Source: Janthinobacterium lividum (lineage in GTDB: Bacteria > Pseudomonadota > Gammaproteobacteria > Burkholderiales > Burkholderiaceae_D). From it: a stretch of 64,000 bases of DNA. The first letter of the stretch is position 1; every line of letters starts with the position of its first letter. The stretch covers positions 3,844,001 through 3,908,000 of the forward strand of contig NZ_CP139976.1 of NCBI RefSeq assembly GCF_034424625.1, given 5' to 3'. Below are positions 29,360 to 38,484 of this stretch, in pieces. The notes beneath the pieces are model-generated. The model was given only the letters and a program-made list of their open reading frames with translations. It was not told the origin of the DNA and did not search any database. The translations under genes and the position numbers were made by a program.

Positions 29360-29941
29360 ATGCCGACACACGTCTCCCCGCCGCTGCTGCCGATGCAATG
29401 GAGCAGCGCCTATGTTTCCTACTGGACGCCGATGCAGGCGGATGACCAGGTCACCTCCGGCTATTGCTGGTTCGACTATGCGCGCAATATCTGCCGCATC
29501 GACGGCCTGTTCAACCCCTGGTCGGAAAAGGAACATGGACACCTGCTGTGGATGTCGGAAATCGGCGACGCCAGGCGCGAACAAAGCCGCAAGCAGAAAG
29601 TGGCCTACGCAAGGCAAGCGGAGGCGGCTGGCGAGCAGCTGCAGGGCACGGCGCTGGCCGATGAGGTGACCCCGTTCCATGAGCTGTTCCTGCCGCAGGC
29701 GGTGCTGCTGGACGGCGGTGCCCGTCACGACGGCCGCCACACCGTGCTGGGCCGGGAGGCGGACGCCTGGGTAGTCGAGCGGGCGGGCAAGCCGCCATCG
29801 GTCTTTTACCTGGAGGCCGGTGGCAACCGCCTGCTGCGCATGGTCACCGGCAATGACCCGCAGCACCTGTCGGTACGCGACTTTCCCAACCTGTTTGTCA
29901 GCGACATTCCGGACAGCGTCTTTACGTCTTGCAACACCTGA
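29360..29941 (+). CDS. vioE: VioE, violacein biosynthesis rearrangement enzyme
   Basis: 193-aa cofactor-free enzyme that diverts the VioA/VioB intermediate from chromopyrrolic acid to prodeoxyviolacein by a 1,2-shift of the indole ring. The block WSSAYVSYW followed by SGYCWFDYARNICRIDGLFN is nearly invariant in VioE. AGGGAGA lies seven bases before the ATG. It closes the biosynthetic set. A large GC-rich hairpin follows before the transporter gene. Confidence 0.98.
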   Translation: MPTHVSPPLLPMQWSSAYVSYWTPMQADDQVTSGYCWFDYARNICRIDGLFNPWSEKEHGHLLWMSEIGDARREQSRKQKVAYARQAEAAGEQLQGTALADEVTPFHELFLPQAVLLDGGARHDGRHTVLGREADAWVVERAGKPPSVFYLEAGGNRLLRMVTGNDPQHLSVRDFPNLFVSDIPDSVFTSCNT

Positions 29942-29948
29942 CCGGGCC

Positions 29949-29990
29949 GTGGCGCGCGCAAGGGCCGCATGCGGCCGGAGCGCGCGCCAC
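29949..29990 (+). other. Large nested hairpin between vioE and the MFS gene
   Basis: Outer 11-bp stem (GTGGCGCGCGC and complement, 29949-29959 with 29980-29990) encloses a 14-base palindrome GGCCGCATGCGGCC (29963-29976). A T-rich tract begins only ten bases later (30001), so it is not a canonical terminator. It could be an attenuator, a processing site, or a 3'-end stabiliser for the vio mRNA. Confidence 0.6.
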
Positions 29991-30032
29991 GCCTGGCAAG
30001 TGTTTTTGTTATTACTCTCGAAGGATATTGAT

Positions 30033-31196
30033 ATGCCGCTGGTTGTTTACATTTTGGGGTTAACGATCTTTTCGTTAACGACATCCGAATTCATGGTGGC
30101 GGGCATGATGCCGTCGCTGGCCCTGGCCATGGACGAACCGGTGACACGGATCGGCTATCTGATCTCGCTCTACGCCATAGGCATGGTCATCGGCGGACCG
30201 CTGAGCACCATTATCCTGCTCAAGCTGCGCGTACCGAACAAGAAGGGACTGCTGTGGCTGCTGGGCTTTTATGTCCTTGCCCAATCCGTTGCCGCGTCCG
30301 CCACCAGCTATGACATCCTGGCCATCGCGCGGGTGGTCACAGGCGTGGCCGCCGCCACCTGCTTTGGCCTGTCCCTGGCGATCTGTGCCGAAATCGTCGC
30401 TCCCAACGCGCGCGGACGCGCCGCCGCCGTCGTGATCGGCGGCCTCATGCTCGCTTCGGTGGTGGGCGTGCCGGTCGCCACGCTCATCGACCAGCACCTG
30501 GGGTGGCGCGCCAGCTTCTGGCTGGTGGTGCTGCTGGCGCTATTGTGCCTGGCGCTCATCACCGTGCTGGTGCCGCGCGCCAAACCATCCGAAGTCGTCA
30601 GCCTCGGCAATGAACTGGGGGAGTTCCGCAACCGCCACCTGTGGGCAGCGTACGCCAGCAGCGGCCTCATCATCGGCGCGATTTTCGCGGCGTTCAGCTA
30701 TTTCGCGACCATCCTGACGGAAATTACCGGTTTTCCAGCATCTTCAATCCCCTGGCTGCTGGGCATCTACGGCGTCGCCAACGTGGTGGGCAATGGCGTG
30801 GTCGGCCGTTATGCGGACCGCTACACCACCGTCATCATGGTGTGGGGCATGGTCATCCTGAGCATCAGCCTGGCGCTGTTCGCCGTCTTTGCGCATGACA
30901 AAACCATCAGCGTCGCCTTGCTGGTCGTCACGGGCCTGGTCGGCATGTCGATGAATCCCGCCATCATCGCCCGCGTGATGAAAACGGCCCATCCGGGGCC
31001 GCTGGTCAACACGGTGCACACGTCCGTCATCAACATCGGCCTGGGCGCCGGTTCCTGGCTCGGCGGCCTCGGCATCGCCGCCGGCTACGGCTTGCGCTCC
31101 CCGCTGTGGGTCGGTGTCGCACTGGCCGTGCTTGGCCTCATCAGCTTGCTGCCTTACCTCGGGCACAGGTCGCGCGATTCGGTGTTGTCGCATTAG
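30033..31196 (+). CDS. MFS transporter (DHA1/AraJ-type efflux), vio-linked
   Basis: 387-aa major facilitator protein with about 12 hydrophobic segments and the inner-loop residues RVPNKKG and APNARGRAAA typical of DHA1 drug or sugar efflux permeases (AraJ/YdhP type). AAGGA seven bases upstream fixes the start at 30033; an in-frame extension back to 29820 is inside vioE and not used. It follows vioE after 91 bases on the same strand, across the hairpin. A role in exporting violacein or a precursor is an inference from position. Confidence 0.88.
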   Translation: MPLVVYILGLTIFSLTTSEFMVAGMMPSLALAMDEPVTRIGYLISLYAIGMVIGGPLSTIILLKLRVPNKKGLLWLLGFYVLAQSVAASATSYDILAIARVVTGVAAATCFGLSLAICAEIVAPNARGRAAAVVIGGLMLASVVGVPVATLIDQHLGWRASFWLVVLLALLCLALITVLVPRAKPSEVVSLGNELGEFRNRHLWAAYASSGLIIGAIFAAFSYFATILTEITGFPASSIPWLLGIYGVANVVGNGVVGRYADRYTTVIMVWGMVILSISLALFAVFAHDKTISVALLVVTGLVGMSMNPAIIARVMKTAHPGPLVNTVHTSVINIGLGAGSWLGGLGIAAGYGLRSPLWVGVALAVLGLISLLPYLGHRSRDSVLSH

Positions 31197-31431
31197 CGGC
31201 TGACGGGCGGCTGGCATTGCCAACCGCCCGTCAGCCCAGCCCCGATGCGGAACGCCTTGTTTCCATCGCGGGATGCTGCTGCGTCATCGTTTCGTTCCTG
31301 AGCGGACGGCAACCTGTCTTGACGGCCACGCCCAATCCCGGCAAGATCATGCCGCTGGCGGACAAGCTGCCGGCAACAGCTACCCTCTAGGACTGGAGCG
31401 ACCACCATTGGGCCAGGAATATTCCACGGCG

Positions 31432-32475
31432 ATGCGCGACCTGCTTGCCGCGCGTGACATCAGGCATGCCCGCACGCCCCCCGTCAGCGGGCTGACGCGG
31501 CAGCATTTCAGCGTCGCCAGCGAGCACAAGGAACTGCAGTTGCTGGCCTGGCGCGATTATCTGGGCCGGTTTCTTGACTTGCAGGTACGGCGCCAGCAGT
31601 TGGACAATGGATTTCACGCAGAACTCGACACTTACCTGCTGCCGGACATGGCATATCTGGATAGCCGTACGGATGCGGTGACCCAGCTACGCAGCAATCA
31701 GCGCATCTCCACCGACAGCATGCGCGATTTCGTCTTTCACATCGCCGTGCAGGGCATTATCGAGACCAGCACGGCACGCCCCAGCGCTAAGGCGCAGCAA
31801 TACACGCCAGGCATACTGGCCCTGGACATGAACCAGCCCATGAGCATGGCGCGGCCGACGCGGGCCCATGTACTGGCCTTCTTCCTGCCCCGTGCCGCGG
31901 TCAGCGCGCACCTGCCCGATGCCGAAGCCATCCACGGCCGCATCGTCGGCTATACCACGCCGCTGACGCGCATGCTGCCGGGTTACCTGAAGATCCTGTG
32001 CCAGCGCCTGCCAGCGCTGCCGGCAGACGAGCAAGAGCAGACGATACGCACCTGCGCCCGCCTGATCATTGCCGCATTTGCCAAGCAGCAGCGCCTGGAA
32101 GAGCATGGGCGCGCTGCCGCCCGCGCCGCGCTGCAGGGACAGATCGAACACTATATCCAGGCGAACCTGCACGAGGAACACCTGACGCCGGACGGCGTGA
32201 TGCGGGCATTCCCCGTCGCCCGCTCGACCATCTACCGCCTGTTTGAATCCCAGGGAGGCCTGGCCGCCTACATCCGCCATTGCCGCCTGCGCGACGCGGC
32301 ACATGAACTGACCAGCATGCGCCATCTTGCCGTGACGCAGATCGGACTGGGACTGGGATTCAACAGCGCCTCCGATTTCTCACGCGCATTCAGCCGCGCG
32401 TATGGCATGTCGCCGCGCGACTACCGTGAACAGTTCGGAATGATATTTCCTCAAAATAATATTTTGAAAAAGTGA
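31432..32475 (+). CDS. AraC-family transcriptional regulator
   Basis: About 347-aa regulator: an N-terminal AraC-binding-like (cupin) domain and a C-terminal AraC DNA-binding domain. In the latter, a first helix-turn-helix (PDGVMRAFPVARSTIYRLF) is followed by the strong second one (AVTQIGLGLGFNSASDFSRA) and the PRDYREQF tail. The start is uncertain: ATG 31432 has a distant ribosome-binding site, while an in-frame TTG at 31408 has GGAG nine bases upstream. The frame is open to 31273, but the extension lacks features. It follows the MFS gene and may regulate it, vio, or the toxin-like gene downstream. Confidence 0.85.
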   Translation: MRDLLAARDIRHARTPPVSGLTRQHFSVASEHKELQLLAWRDYLGRFLDLQVRRQQLDNGFHAELDTYLLPDMAYLDSRTDAVTQLRSNQRISTDSMRDFVFHIAVQGIIETSTARPSAKAQQYTPGILALDMNQPMSMARPTRAHVLAFFLPRAAVSAHLPDAEAIHGRIVGYTTPLTRMLPGYLKILCQRLPALPADEQEQTIRTCARLIIAAFAKQQRLEEHGRAAARAALQGQIEHYIQANLHEEHLTPDGVMRAFPVARSTIYRLFESQGGLAAYIRHCRLRDAAHELTSMRHLAVTQIGLGLGFNSASDFSRAFSRAYGMSPRDYREQFGMIFPQNNILKK

Positions 32476-32579
32476 AACAGGGTGTCAAGTCGGCGTGAAC
32501 CAGGGAGGGAGAATCAAACTCCCTACACGCCCGCGACAGTTGCGGGGCCGGTTCCTACTCTCGACGGAGTTCAGCACCC

Positions 32580-33941
32580 ATGCTTAACGACAACAACGAT
32601 GCCAGCGACGCCACCCTCGCTCTGGCGCCATACAATGAAAAGGCGAACGCCGCCATCGTCAAGGCGGTACGCGCCAGTGACTGGACAAGGACGGCGGTGC
32701 GCTACGGTGAAATTTGCTTGACTTTAGGCAAGCCGGAGGAGTTCACCGAAGTCTGGAGCCAACTGGACCTGAGCAAGTTCCCCCCCGATCTGAATAACAT
32801 GCCGTGGATCGGCCTTTACCAGTTCACGGGCAGCGGGCAGCGCGATGCGAATTGCCTGCCTGTCGGCGATATTGCGGTATCCACCAGACTGGCTCCGCCG
32901 TATCAGCCGCCCCGGGCGTCTCCCATGTTTTACCTGTCACCGTGCCCGGAAGCAACGCCGTCCGCCCTCGGTCCCGCATTGGCGCATCCGACGGGGTTCC
33001 GTTTTCTGGTCAATGACAGGGGCTCCAAAAACCCCAGGGACATCTGCTACTGGCAACCCATTGCGCCGGATGGCTATTACGCGCTTGGCATCTGCTTTAA
33101 CCCCAGGGAGCCGGACATAAGCAAGTATTGGTGCGTAAGAAAAGACCTGTGTATGTCCGTCGACAAGATCCGGGTATGGCAGGAACACGGATGGCAAGGC
33201 AGCGGCAGCGTGGAAGCGCCGAAGGCACGGCCGGACAAATGGAAGGATGTTCAGGATGGATACGTCCTGTTGTCGCCGCTGGCGTATACCTATGGCAGCT
33301 TGCCGGCATTTTACCTGCGCCTGCCCATGGCCTGCCTCGACGTGGAGCCATTTGATTTTCCCGCCCCGCAAAAGCCGGAGCTGGACCCGGCAATTGTGGT
33401 CAACCACAAGCTGAAGGCCGGCTTGAGCCCTGTCGTGATCGTGCCGTTTACCGCCATCCCCGGTGATGCCAGCAACGTACCCGACCAGCCTTACACGTCG
33501 CCCTTCTACTTCATCGCCGCCCAGCCTTACTATTTTTGCTACAACGTTTTATCGCCGACCGGGGGCGGCACCACGACGACAACCTACCGCGTGGGCGTGA
33601 CGAAAGAAGAATCCACGACCTTCGAGCGGTCGACGTCGATCACCACGAATGTCGAGGTCGGTGCCGTGTTCGAAGGTCCCAGCGCCTCGGCATCCCTCTC
33701 CATGACCAACACGTTTTCATTGACGCAGCTGAGCGGCCGCACGGAAGAGACCAGCGTCGAATACTCGGAACAGCTGATCTTCAAGGAGACAGCGCGTGTA
33801 TGGCAATGGCAATTGCTGACCGACCTGGTGGTGACGCGCTCGGATGGGACACAGATCAGGCCGATCGCCTACCGGAATCAGGACCGGACCAACATTCCCC
33901 CACCGGACAAGGCGAGCCCGCCGGAAGCCATGAAAAATTGA
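32580..33941 (+). CDS. Vps62-domain protein with aerolysin-like C-terminal region (putative pore-forming toxin)
   Basis: 453-aa protein without a classical signal peptide. The central part carries the Vps62/DUF946 pattern: YWQPIAPDGYYALG, a Pro-rich spacer, then WCVRKDLC near residues 185-191. The C-terminal part has strongly alternating Ser/Thr strands (TTTTTYRVG, ESTTFERSTSITTNVEVG) around a short hydrophobic turn (GAVFEGP), then a second Ser/Thr strand. This layout is that of the insertion hairpin in aerolysin/MTX-type beta pore-formers. GGAG stands about ten bases before the ATG. The toxin role is inferred from domain pattern. Neighbours are an AraC regulator upstream and a small secreted Cys protein downstream. 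Confidence 0.68.
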   Translation: MLNDNNDASDATLALAPYNEKANAAIVKAVRASDWTRTAVRYGEICLTLGKPEEFTEVWSQLDLSKFPPDLNNMPWIGLYQFTGSGQRDANCLPVGDIAVSTRLAPPYQPPRASPMFYLSPCPEATPSALGPALAHPTGFRFLVNDRGSKNPRDICYWQPIAPDGYYALGICFNPREPDISKYWCVRKDLCMSVDKIRVWQEHGWQGSGSVEAPKARPDKWKDVQDGYVLLSPLAYTYGSLPAFYLRLPMACLDVEPFDFPAPQKPELDPAIVVNHKLKAGLSPVVIVPFTAIPGDASNVPDQPYTSPFYFIAAQPYYFCYNVLSPTGGGTTTTTYRVGVTKEESTTFERSTSITTNVEVGAVFEGPSASASLSMTNTFSLTQLSGRTEETSVEYSEQLIFKETARVWQWQLLTDLVVTRSDGTQIRPIAYRNQDRTNIPPPDKASPPEAMKN

Positions 33942-34006
33942 ATCGCCTTTCTTTCCCAGCAGTACAACAGTGTGTTTGACATTTCTCATCCAACCAGGAG
34001 GTTCAT

Positions 34007-34294
34007 ATGAAACTGCAACGTCTGTTTTGCCTTGTCGCCTTGATTTCGGCCGTATCGATGGCGGGTGCCGCCAGGCAGGACAAGGAAACACCCAAGGAAA
34101 ATGCGGCGGCCGGCCCGGCCACCGCCAAGGCAGAGAAGGATGCCGCCGCGGACCAGGTAGGCCACGCCCCTTGCTGGTCCGCGCGGCAATGCAGCGGCAA
34201 ATCCAGGCCCAATTTCACGATTGAAGCATGCAGGCGGGGCAGCTTCGGCAAGTCGTGGGGACCCGCTCCCGGTCCCGGCTGCAGGACTTTCTGA
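34007..34294 (+). CDS. Small secreted Cys-containing protein, 95 aa
   Basis: Clear signal peptide (MKLQRLFCLVALISAVSMAGA) then an Ala/Lys/Glu-rich linker and a C-terminal part with four Cys that could form two disulphides. A perfect AGGAGG lies five bases before the ATG, the strongest ribosome-binding site in the region. I do not recognise the family. It follows the putative pore-former after 65 bases on the same strand and could be its partner or a protective protein; that is only a guess from position. Confidence 0.72.
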   Translation: MKLQRLFCLVALISAVSMAGAARQDKETPKENAAAGPATAKAEKDAAADQVGHAPCWSARQCSGKSRPNFTIEACRRGSFGKSWGPAPGPGCRTF

Positions 34295-34353
34295 CGACGA
34301 TGCCTGAGCCTGCCCTGCCTGGCGGGCAACCTGGCTGCGTGTATTGCGCCGTT

Positions 34354-35259
34354 CTAGTTGCTGACTGGTCTGATGCGCCCCGCCCGCGTCGCCAGCCAGC
34401 ACAGGATGGCGCCGCTGCACACCATCGCCGAGCCTTGCCAGAAGGCCAGTGACAGCGGCGTGCGCAGCAGGAGCGACGACAGCGCGGCGGACAGCACAGG
34501 GATGAAATACGAGGCGCCGGCCAGGATCGTGACATTGCCGTGCAAAATGCCCACGTTCCAGGCGCCGTAGCCAAAGCCCATGGCGCCGGCGGCCAGCAGC
34601 AGGTAGATGACGGCCTCGGAAGTAAACGCCATGGGGCCGCCACCTTGCAGCAGGTATTTGATCCACAAGCTGATGGAAACGAGGATAAAGAACAGCGTCA
34701 CGCCATTCTTGCCCTGCGCGATGCGCGCCGTCACGGTGCAATATGCGGCCCATATCAGCGCGCCGGCAAAGGCCAGGCCATAGCTGAGCGGGTTGCCGCG
34801 CACGTTGGCCACGGTGCCGGCCAGGTCGAAGCCCTGTTCGCCGCCCAGTACCCAGCAGATGCCGGCGACGGACAGCAGGAAACCCGGCACGATGAGGAAA
34901 TTGCTCTTCTGTCCATTGAACACGATGGCCGCGACGATGGTGAAGGTTGGCCACAAATAGTTCACCATGCCAACCTCGATGGCCTGGCGCGCCGTGCCCG
35001 CATAACCTATCGACAGCGCCAGGCACAGTTCATAGGTGACGAACAGCAGGCTGCCCCAGACCAGATAGCGGCGTGGAAATTCGCCCGGCCGCGTGTAGCC
35101 CACGGACAGCAGCAGAAACACCGAGGCCACGCTGTACATCATCGCCGCCCCGCCCGTGGGTCCCAGCAGGTCGGTGACGCTGCGGATCAGCCCGATAATC
35201 GAGCTCCACAGCAGAATGGCGCCCAGCCCGGTCAGGGTGGCCTTGTTGGTATTTTTCAT
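34354..35259 (-). CDS. yddG: Aromatic amino acid exporter YddG (DMT/EamA family)
   Basis: About 301-aa inner-membrane exporter with ten hydrophobic segments. The stretches KATLTGLGAILLWSSIIGLIR, RQAIEVGMVNYLWPTFTI, FNGQKSNFLIVPG and AAWNVGILHGNVTI parallel Escherichia coli YddG closely, a transporter that exports aromatic amino acids. Start 35259 gives the usual KATL N-terminus; in-frame ATGs at 35265 and 35283 are alternatives. It is divergent from the secreted CxxCH protein. Near a tryptophan-consuming violacein operon it could influence the substrate pool. Confidence 0.9.
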   Translation of the reverse strand: MKNTNKATLTGLGAILLWSSIIGLIRSVTDLLGPTGGAAMMYSVASVFLLLSVGYTRPGEFPRRYLVWGSLLFVTYELCLALSIGYAGTARQAIEVGMVNYLWPTFTIVAAIVFNGQKSNFLIVPGFLLSVAGICWVLGGEQGFDLAGTVANVRGNPLSYGLAFAGALIWAAYCTVTARIAQGKNGVTLFFILVSISLWIKYLLQGGGPMAFTSEAVIYLLLAAGAMGFGYGAWNVGILHGNVTILAGASYFIPVLSAALSSLLLRTPLSLAFWQGSAMVCSGAILCWLATRAGRIRPVSN

Positions 35260-35395
35260 GTTCATGTCATTCAGGTGATGCAATCAAATGCCCGGTGTCG
35301 TTCGCGAGGGCAATCCGCGGTGACAATTGTTGAGATTCCATCAATTATTTGCGGATACTATGTCTTTCAATAACTAAACTTAAACAGGTGCATTC

Positions 35396-36868
35396 ATGTC
35401 CGTTCCCAAGTTAGTGTCCGCCAGCCTCGCCGTGTTGTTCTGCGCCACCGCAGCCGCCGGCACGCCAGCCTACCAGCCCTTCCCCAAGGGCTATGGCTAT
35501 CTGGAACCGGCGGAAACCCGCGCGCTGCAGACGGCCGTAAAGACTGGAGACAACGCCGTCGTGCGCGCGCACGGCTGGCGTTTGTGGGCGGGTATCATGC
35601 AACCGGCCGCTGGCCTGGACTGGCCAGTCTGGTACACCTGGCCCAACGGCACTGACGCGTTTGCCGACACCGCGGCATTGACCGCCACTGCGGCAACCGA
35701 CACGGCGGGCGCGAAGCCATCCAAGCGCCACATGGGCCGCCTGGGCGCAAGCACCTTGACTCCCGTCAACCTGAAAAACACGCCAAGCTACCCGATTCCG
35801 GAACAGGTCATCAAGGCCTATCCGCGCGCCATCACGTACGCAAAGGATGGCAAAGTCAGCGGCATCCTCGATGGCATCCACTTCGCGTTCAACGGCGATA
35901 TCATGATCGCGACGGAATCGCTGAGCAAAGAAGCGCTCGATTTCATCCGCGATCCCAAACAGCCCGTCTACAAGAAAAGCACCCTGGACGCACTGTACAG
36001 CAAGGACGACCCTGCCAAGCGCGTGCATAACCTGAATGCGCCAGCCAGCTATGTCGTGACCAAACACATGTATTGGCCAGTGAAAGCCAAGGGCCTGACC
36101 GCCTTGCCCGTGTGGCACGACGACTTCAACGCCAAATATACCGGTTATGCGGGCTACGAACAGTGGCATACCGCCGTTGCCATCGACCCGGACGGCAAGC
36201 AAGTCGGCCAGATGGCGAAGGTCAGCTACCTGCATGGCGTGTACAAGCACGGCGGCACGACGCCATGGCCAAGCATCACCAAACTGGCCAAGGTGTACGG
36301 CTTGCAGGACTTCTACCACCACAAGGTAAGCGACGCCGACTGGGCCAGTTTCGACGATGCCGACAAGGCCATCATCAACGCCGCCAGCTACTGGCTGAAC
36401 GGCCAGTCATTCGGCGCAGGCGACTACCTGGTCACCGTCGCCATGCACATCAATACCAAGGAAATTCCCAGCTGGGGCCTGCAAAGCGTGTGGTGGTCGG
36501 ACCGCCCCGACAGCATGCCGTACGCCGCCGACCGCCCGGCCGACATCCAGGCTACGGGGCCATGGAAACACTATCTGCTGACGGAAGCCTACGGCATCCC
36601 GGAAAAAGGCAATCCGGCACTGCTCCCCGTCGCCACCAACCCGTACATCGAACTGGTGACGCACCCCGTCGGCACCAGCTGCTACACCTGCCACGCCAAC
36701 GCGGGCTGGCCCAGCAGCTTTAAAGCCATGACACCGGGCGTGGCCAGCTATCAAAATCCACAATGCCCGAACCTGCGCGCCTCGCTCAACCCCAGGAGCT
36801 CCTGTCTGGCACCGTTCACCCTCACGGATTTCCAATGGATCATCCCGGATCGGGCGGTGGGGAACTAA
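35396..36868 (+). CDS. Exported protein with one CxxCH (heme c-type) motif, 490 aa
   Basis: Signal peptide of about 21 residues (ends AAAG) and a long, mostly unrecognised body rich in Trp, Tyr and His. One CYTCH motif, preceded by TSC, lies near residue 429. This gives a single canonical heme c attachment site; the distal ligand is not obvious. It has the look of periplasmic cytochrome-like proteins of unknown function. AGGTG lies five bases before the ATG. No electron-transfer partner gene is adjacent. A large inverted repeat begins 13 bases after the stop. Confidence 0.75.
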   Translation: MSVPKLVSASLAVLFCATAAAGTPAYQPFPKGYGYLEPAETRALQTAVKTGDNAVVRAHGWRLWAGIMQPAAGLDWPVWYTWPNGTDAFADTAALTATAATDTAGAKPSKRHMGRLGASTLTPVNLKNTPSYPIPEQVIKAYPRAITYAKDGKVSGILDGIHFAFNGDIMIATESLSKEALDFIRDPKQPVYKKSTLDALYSKDDPAKRVHNLNAPASYVVTKHMYWPVKAKGLTALPVWHDDFNAKYTGYAGYEQWHTAVAIDPDGKQVGQMAKVSYLHGVYKHGGTTPWPSITKLAKVYGLQDFYHHKVSDADWASFDDADKAIINAASYWLNGQSFGAGDYLVTVAMHINTKEIPSWGLQSVWWSDRPDSMPYAADRPADIQATGPWKHYLLTEAYGIPEKGNPALLPVATNPYIELVTHPVGTSCYTCHANAGWPSSFKAMTPGVASYQNPQCPNLRASLNPRSSCLAPFTLTDFQWIIPDRAVGN

Positions 36869-36880
36869 GTAGGTCGTGGG

Positions 36881-37012
36881 AAATTATTGTGAAGTTATGA
36901 CGAACAGAACCGGATGCTCAGCAAGGCGCCCGCTGCGACGCAGTGCAAGCACTGCTAGCAGCGGGCAACACCGCAGAGCGCCGGTTATGGAAGTCAGAAA
37001 TGACAATAATTT
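36881..37012. repeat. Long imperfect inverted repeat (about 132 bp)
   Basis: Almost the whole segment folds back on itself around 36947: AAATTATTGT (36881-36890) with its complement at 37003-37012, AACCGG (36908-36913) with 36981-36986, GCCCGCTGC (36928-36936) with 36958-36966, and GCAGTGC (36940-36946) with 36949-36955. It could be a miniature mobile element, a large transcription-end structure, or both. It marks the left boundary of the accessory region. Confidence 0.75.
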
Positions 37013-37116
37013 ATTACGCCCTATTTAGCATACGCAAGAAATTGCCGCAGTGTGAATTGATGCCGGGAGGCGCATCCTGACGATGCAGGCCGCCCCCTGA
37101 ACAGTCATCTTTTCCC

Positions 37117-37716
37117 ATACGCCATCATCCCGCCGAGTTCTTGGCCGCCCTGCTCAACAGCCAGCCCATGGTTTTTCATAGCCGCTACTCTCTGGTGCAA
37201 GATGGCGCGCCGGCATGACGTCGAGGTAAGGTCCGTCGATGTCTGTACGAGAGGATGGGAAGCATGCCTGGAGCCGATGGCGGACGGCAGACTGGCGGTA
37301 CGCCTTGGTTTGAATAATATCAACGGGATGGTGAAAGAGGCGGCCTGGCGCATCGAAGAAGCCCGCGCTGCAGCGCCATTCAAGAATACACGCGATGCGG
37401 GGATATGAAGGCCCTGGCGTCGGCCAATGCCCTGGTAACGCTGACGGGCAACCGGCGCATGGCCATGTGGGATGCCGCGGCGAGCGTGCCGGAGCGGGAT
37501 TGGATACTCGCGACGACCATTGCTGAACCTGTGCTGGAGCTGGCGCCGCCCACGGAAGCCGATGACATCTTGGCGGACTACCGGCATGTCGGCCTGACAC
37601 TGGGCCGGCATCCGCTTGCTCTCTTGCGCGAGCGCCTCAATAAAATGCGCTTTATGCCGTCAGATATCCTGAACACCTTCAGCGATGGCCAGCTGGCCAG
37701 GGGCTGCGTAGCATGA
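37117..37716 (+). pseudogene. dnaE2: dnaE2 (error-prone DNA polymerase) remnant
   Basis: Decayed fragment of the C-terminal half of DnaE2. In one frame HHPAEFLAALLNSQPM (from 37123) is readable up to about 37200. A one-base insertion then shifts the frame (DARRHDVEVR continues in another frame to about 37390), and a further deletion leads into KALASANALVTLTGNRR and ADYRHVGLTLGRHPLALLRE up to 37700. At least two frame disruptions and loss of both ends make it non-functional. DnaE2 normally works with ImuA/ImuB in damage-induced mutagenesis; neither is present here. Confidence 0.85.
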
Positions 37717-38130
37717 CGTGAAGGTATGACGTACATGCTGTTTCCTACGTGGTAATCAATGGCAAAAAGGTCTGCTTTGGAGCTATTGTGTTGAAGAAGT
37801 CAAACGGCAACAATTTCTGGAGGTCTCAGACCTTCAGGCAGTCGCTGATCGTTCAACAGCGGCAGTTCTGGCCAGTCTGGGTTGGCAGGATTTCTATCGT
37901 AACGTCAACGTACCCGCGTTTTTCAACACAATAGGCCATAAGCGGTCACTCGTGCGAGCAAGAAAAAATGGAAGATAAAATAATGCTCTTGCGGAAGATT
38001 CAATCAGCTACGCACGGATATACGAAGACGCATTCCGTTTTCAGCTTCTTGTCTTAACGGGCGCTGCGGCAGCGACGGCGATCCTGGTGCTCCTGCTGTT
38101 GGGCAGGGTAAGACGGCATGACTGATCGCA
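37717..38130. other. Degenerate region between dnaE2 remnant and truncated LysR gene
   Basis: No intact gene. One + frame is open from about 37727 to 37975 without an ATG, and a second short + frame near 38032-38118 reads as a hydrophobic helix (AAAATAILVLLLLG) ending in a stop. Both look like residues of decayed genes that I cannot name. Confidence 0.5.
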
Positions 38131-38484
38131 ATGGAATTAAGACATTTACGTTACTTCCTGGCCGTCGCTGAAGAACTACACTTCGCCCGCGCCGCCGAGC
38201 GGCTGCACATCGAGCAATCGCCGCTGTCGCGCGCCATACAGGAGCTGGGAGAAGAACTGCGTGTTGTGCTGCTCGCCCGCGCCACGCGTAGCACACGGCT
38301 GACTCGCGCGGGCAAACTGTTCCTCGATCATGTACCGCGCGTCTTCGCCGCCTTGCAGCAGGCACGCGATAGCGTGAAAGCGGCGGCAAACGGCTTCCAC
38401 GGCCAGTTGCGCATCGCGTTGTCCGACTGCATCACGCCGTCGCGCTTGAATTGCACCAGTAGCTTAGATTCTCCTGCCCCATAG
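38131..38484 (+). pseudogene. Truncated LysR-family regulator
   Basis: Only the N-terminal DNA-binding part of a LysR regulator remains: MELRHLRYFLAVAEELHFARAAERLHIEQ and the recognition helix SPLSRAIQ, then the linker helix. Homology stops near 38445, where a dispersed repeat begins, and the last residues (TSSLDSPAP) come from that repeat. The effector domain of about 200 residues is missing, so it is probably inactive, though a DNA-binding stub might still be made. Confidence 0.85.
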
